Shown here: positions 46,135-46,881 of the stretch, in pieces
Layout: every line of letters begins with the position of its first letter
Numbering within the stretch: position 1 is the first letter of the stretch
Assembly (NCBI GenBank): GCA_023265995.1
Contig: JAHFSA010000010.1
Span: forward strand, 1 to 46,881
Source: Perlucidibaca sp.
Lineage (GTDB): Bacteria; Pseudomonadota; Gammaproteobacteria; Pseudomonadales; Moraxellaceae
Direction: 5' to 3'
Length of the DNA stretch: 46,881 nucleotides
Program-made: the position numbers and the translations under genes
The notes under the pieces: model-generated
Told to the model about the DNA's origin: nothing
Seen by the model: only the letters and a program-made list of their open reading frames with translations
The model's database searches: none

Positions 46135-46749
46135 GTGACATCCGCCGCCCGCCACATGCCTGCCACCCTGCCGGGCTGGCCCATAGTCCTGCTTGGTCTG
46201 CTGCCGCTGGCCTGGCCATTCTTTGGCGGCTCGCTCGATTATCAGATCGACCCGGCGCGAGCCTGGGTACATCACACCGGCAAGACCGCGACCTGGCTGC
46301 TGGCAGCCACGCTGTGCATGACGCCTTTGCAGCGCTGGACCGGCTGGGCAGGGTGGATACGCTGGCGCCGTGTTCTGGGTCTGCTGGTCTTCACCTATGT
46401 CACGCTGCATCTGCTGGCCTTTGTCGGGCTCTGGCAGGGTTTCGATCCGGCGCGCATACTGACTGAAACCGGCAAGCGCCCCTACCTCTGGGTCGGCCTC
46501 AGTGCCTGGCTGTTATTGCTGCCGTTGGCGCTGACCTCGACCAAGTCGGCCCAGCGCCGCCTCGGGCGACGCTGGAAAACGCTGCATCAGGCGGTCTATG
46601 TCATCACCCTGCTGGCGATCTGGCATCAGGCATGGGGTCACAAGGTCGGCCTTCTCGGGGTGTGGCCTGCGGCCTCGGCGCTGTCGATTCTGCTGCTTTG
46701 GCGCGTTTGGCAGCGTGTTTTGCGTAAAAAAGCGGCGGTCGGCAGATAA
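46135..46749 (+). CDS. msrQ: Heme-binding membrane subunit MsrQ
   Basis: 204 residues, GTG start, with about six membrane helices. It belongs to the YedZ/ferric reductase-like family and passes electrons from the quinone pool or flavin reductases to MsrP. Conserved His residues in AWVHHTGK, VTLHLLAF, LHQAVYV and WHQAWG are heme-ligand candidates. Transcribed with msrP. Confidence 0.94.
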   Translation: MTSAARHMPATLPGWPIVLLGLLPLAWPFFGGSLDYQIDPARAWVHHTGKTATWLLAATLCMTPLQRWTGWAGWIRWRRVLGLLVFTYVTLHLLAFVGLWQGFDPARILTETGKRPYLWVGLSAWLLLLPLALTSTKSAQRRLGRRWKTLHQAVYVITLLAIWHQAWGHKVGLLGVWPAASALSILLLWRVWQRVLRKKAAVGR

Positions 46750-46763
46750 GTTTGAAATTACTG

Positions 46764-46791
46764 TTGACGCCTGCTCTGGCGTCCCTATAAT
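46764..46791 (+). promoter_or_regulatory. Strong stringent-type promoter, probably of an rRNA operon
   Basis: -35 TTGACG (46764-46769), a 16-base spacer, perfect -10 TATAAT (46786-46791), and the GC-rich discriminator GCGCCCC, as at rrn P1 promoters; an AT-rich tract (46749-46760) stands upstream. In Pseudomonas, as I recall, an rRNA operon follows msrQ. The sequence from 46792 to the right edge has no rRNA gene yet; an ATG at 46810 opens a frame to the end, so a protein gene is the alternative. Confidence 0.6.
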
Positions 46792-46881
46792 GCGCCCCAC
46801 ACCGACGCGATGAGCGTTGATGATCTGAAAAAGCTGTTGAATATCAACGACTTGAGTAGGATGCTGAAGGTCCTGGTGGCT

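Overview
The window is about 47 kb of dense, high-GC gammaproteobacterial chromosome with no insertion sequences, phage genes or CRISPR arrays. Most of it is housekeeping. From memory of the Pseudomonas aeruginosa PAO1 map, two blocks keep the Pseudomonas gene order: ispB-rplU-rpmA-obgE-proB ... rpsT-murJ-ribF-ileS-lspA-fkpB-ispH-[minor pilins]-thiO-bamD-rluD-pgeF-clpB, and ilvI-ilvH-ilvC-pssA-msrP-msrQ followed by an rRNA-type promoter. Together with the high GC content this suggests a member of the Pseudomonadales or a close relative, possibly a high-GC Moraxellaceae-like lineage. No 16S gene lies in the window to confirm this.

Layout. 1-3.4 kb: 3' end of an acetate/sodium symporter gene, then a convergent pair (DUF2306-type membrane protein plus alpha/beta hydrolase) behind a promoter that carries an inverted repeat. 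3.6-9 kb: tRNA-Pro(CGG), ispB, then a four-gene Csu-type chaperone-usher pilus operon inserted between ispB and the divergent rplU-rpmA. 9.6-14 kb: obgE, proB, a DMT-family exporter and a bestrophin-like channel. 14-16.7 kb: an ANR/FNR box, a small membrane protein, the Fe-S regulator Fnr/Anr, and a translationally coupled pair of unrecognised membrane-anchored proteins built from Val/Leu/Ile-Pro beta-type repeats. 16.7-24.6 kb: rpsT, divergent from murJ-ribF-ileS-lspA-fkpB-ispH (lipid II flipping, flavin synthesis, Ile-tRNA, lipoprotein processing, isoprenoid synthesis).

24.6-33.5 kb: a hot-dog thioesterase, four overlapping type IV pilus minor pilin genes with atypical prepilin motifs, thiO, a PP0621-type small protein, nadE, and a divergent PilY1-like protein cut off from the pilins. 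pilSR, pilY2 and pilE, expected here in Pseudomonas, are absent. 33.5-39.4 kb: bamD divergent from rluD-pgeF-flavodoxin, then clpB with a good sigma-32 promoter. 39.4-46.8 kb: a long leader, ilvI-ilvH, the regulator ilvY divergent from ilvC (branched-chain amino acids), pssA (phosphatidylserine), the msrPQ periplasmic methionine sulfoxide repair system, and a strong stringent-type promoter running off the right edge.

The least explained material is the repeat-protein pair at 15.2-16.6 kb, the ANR-controlled small membrane protein, the rearranged minor pilin / PilY1-like locus, and the leader of ilvI.
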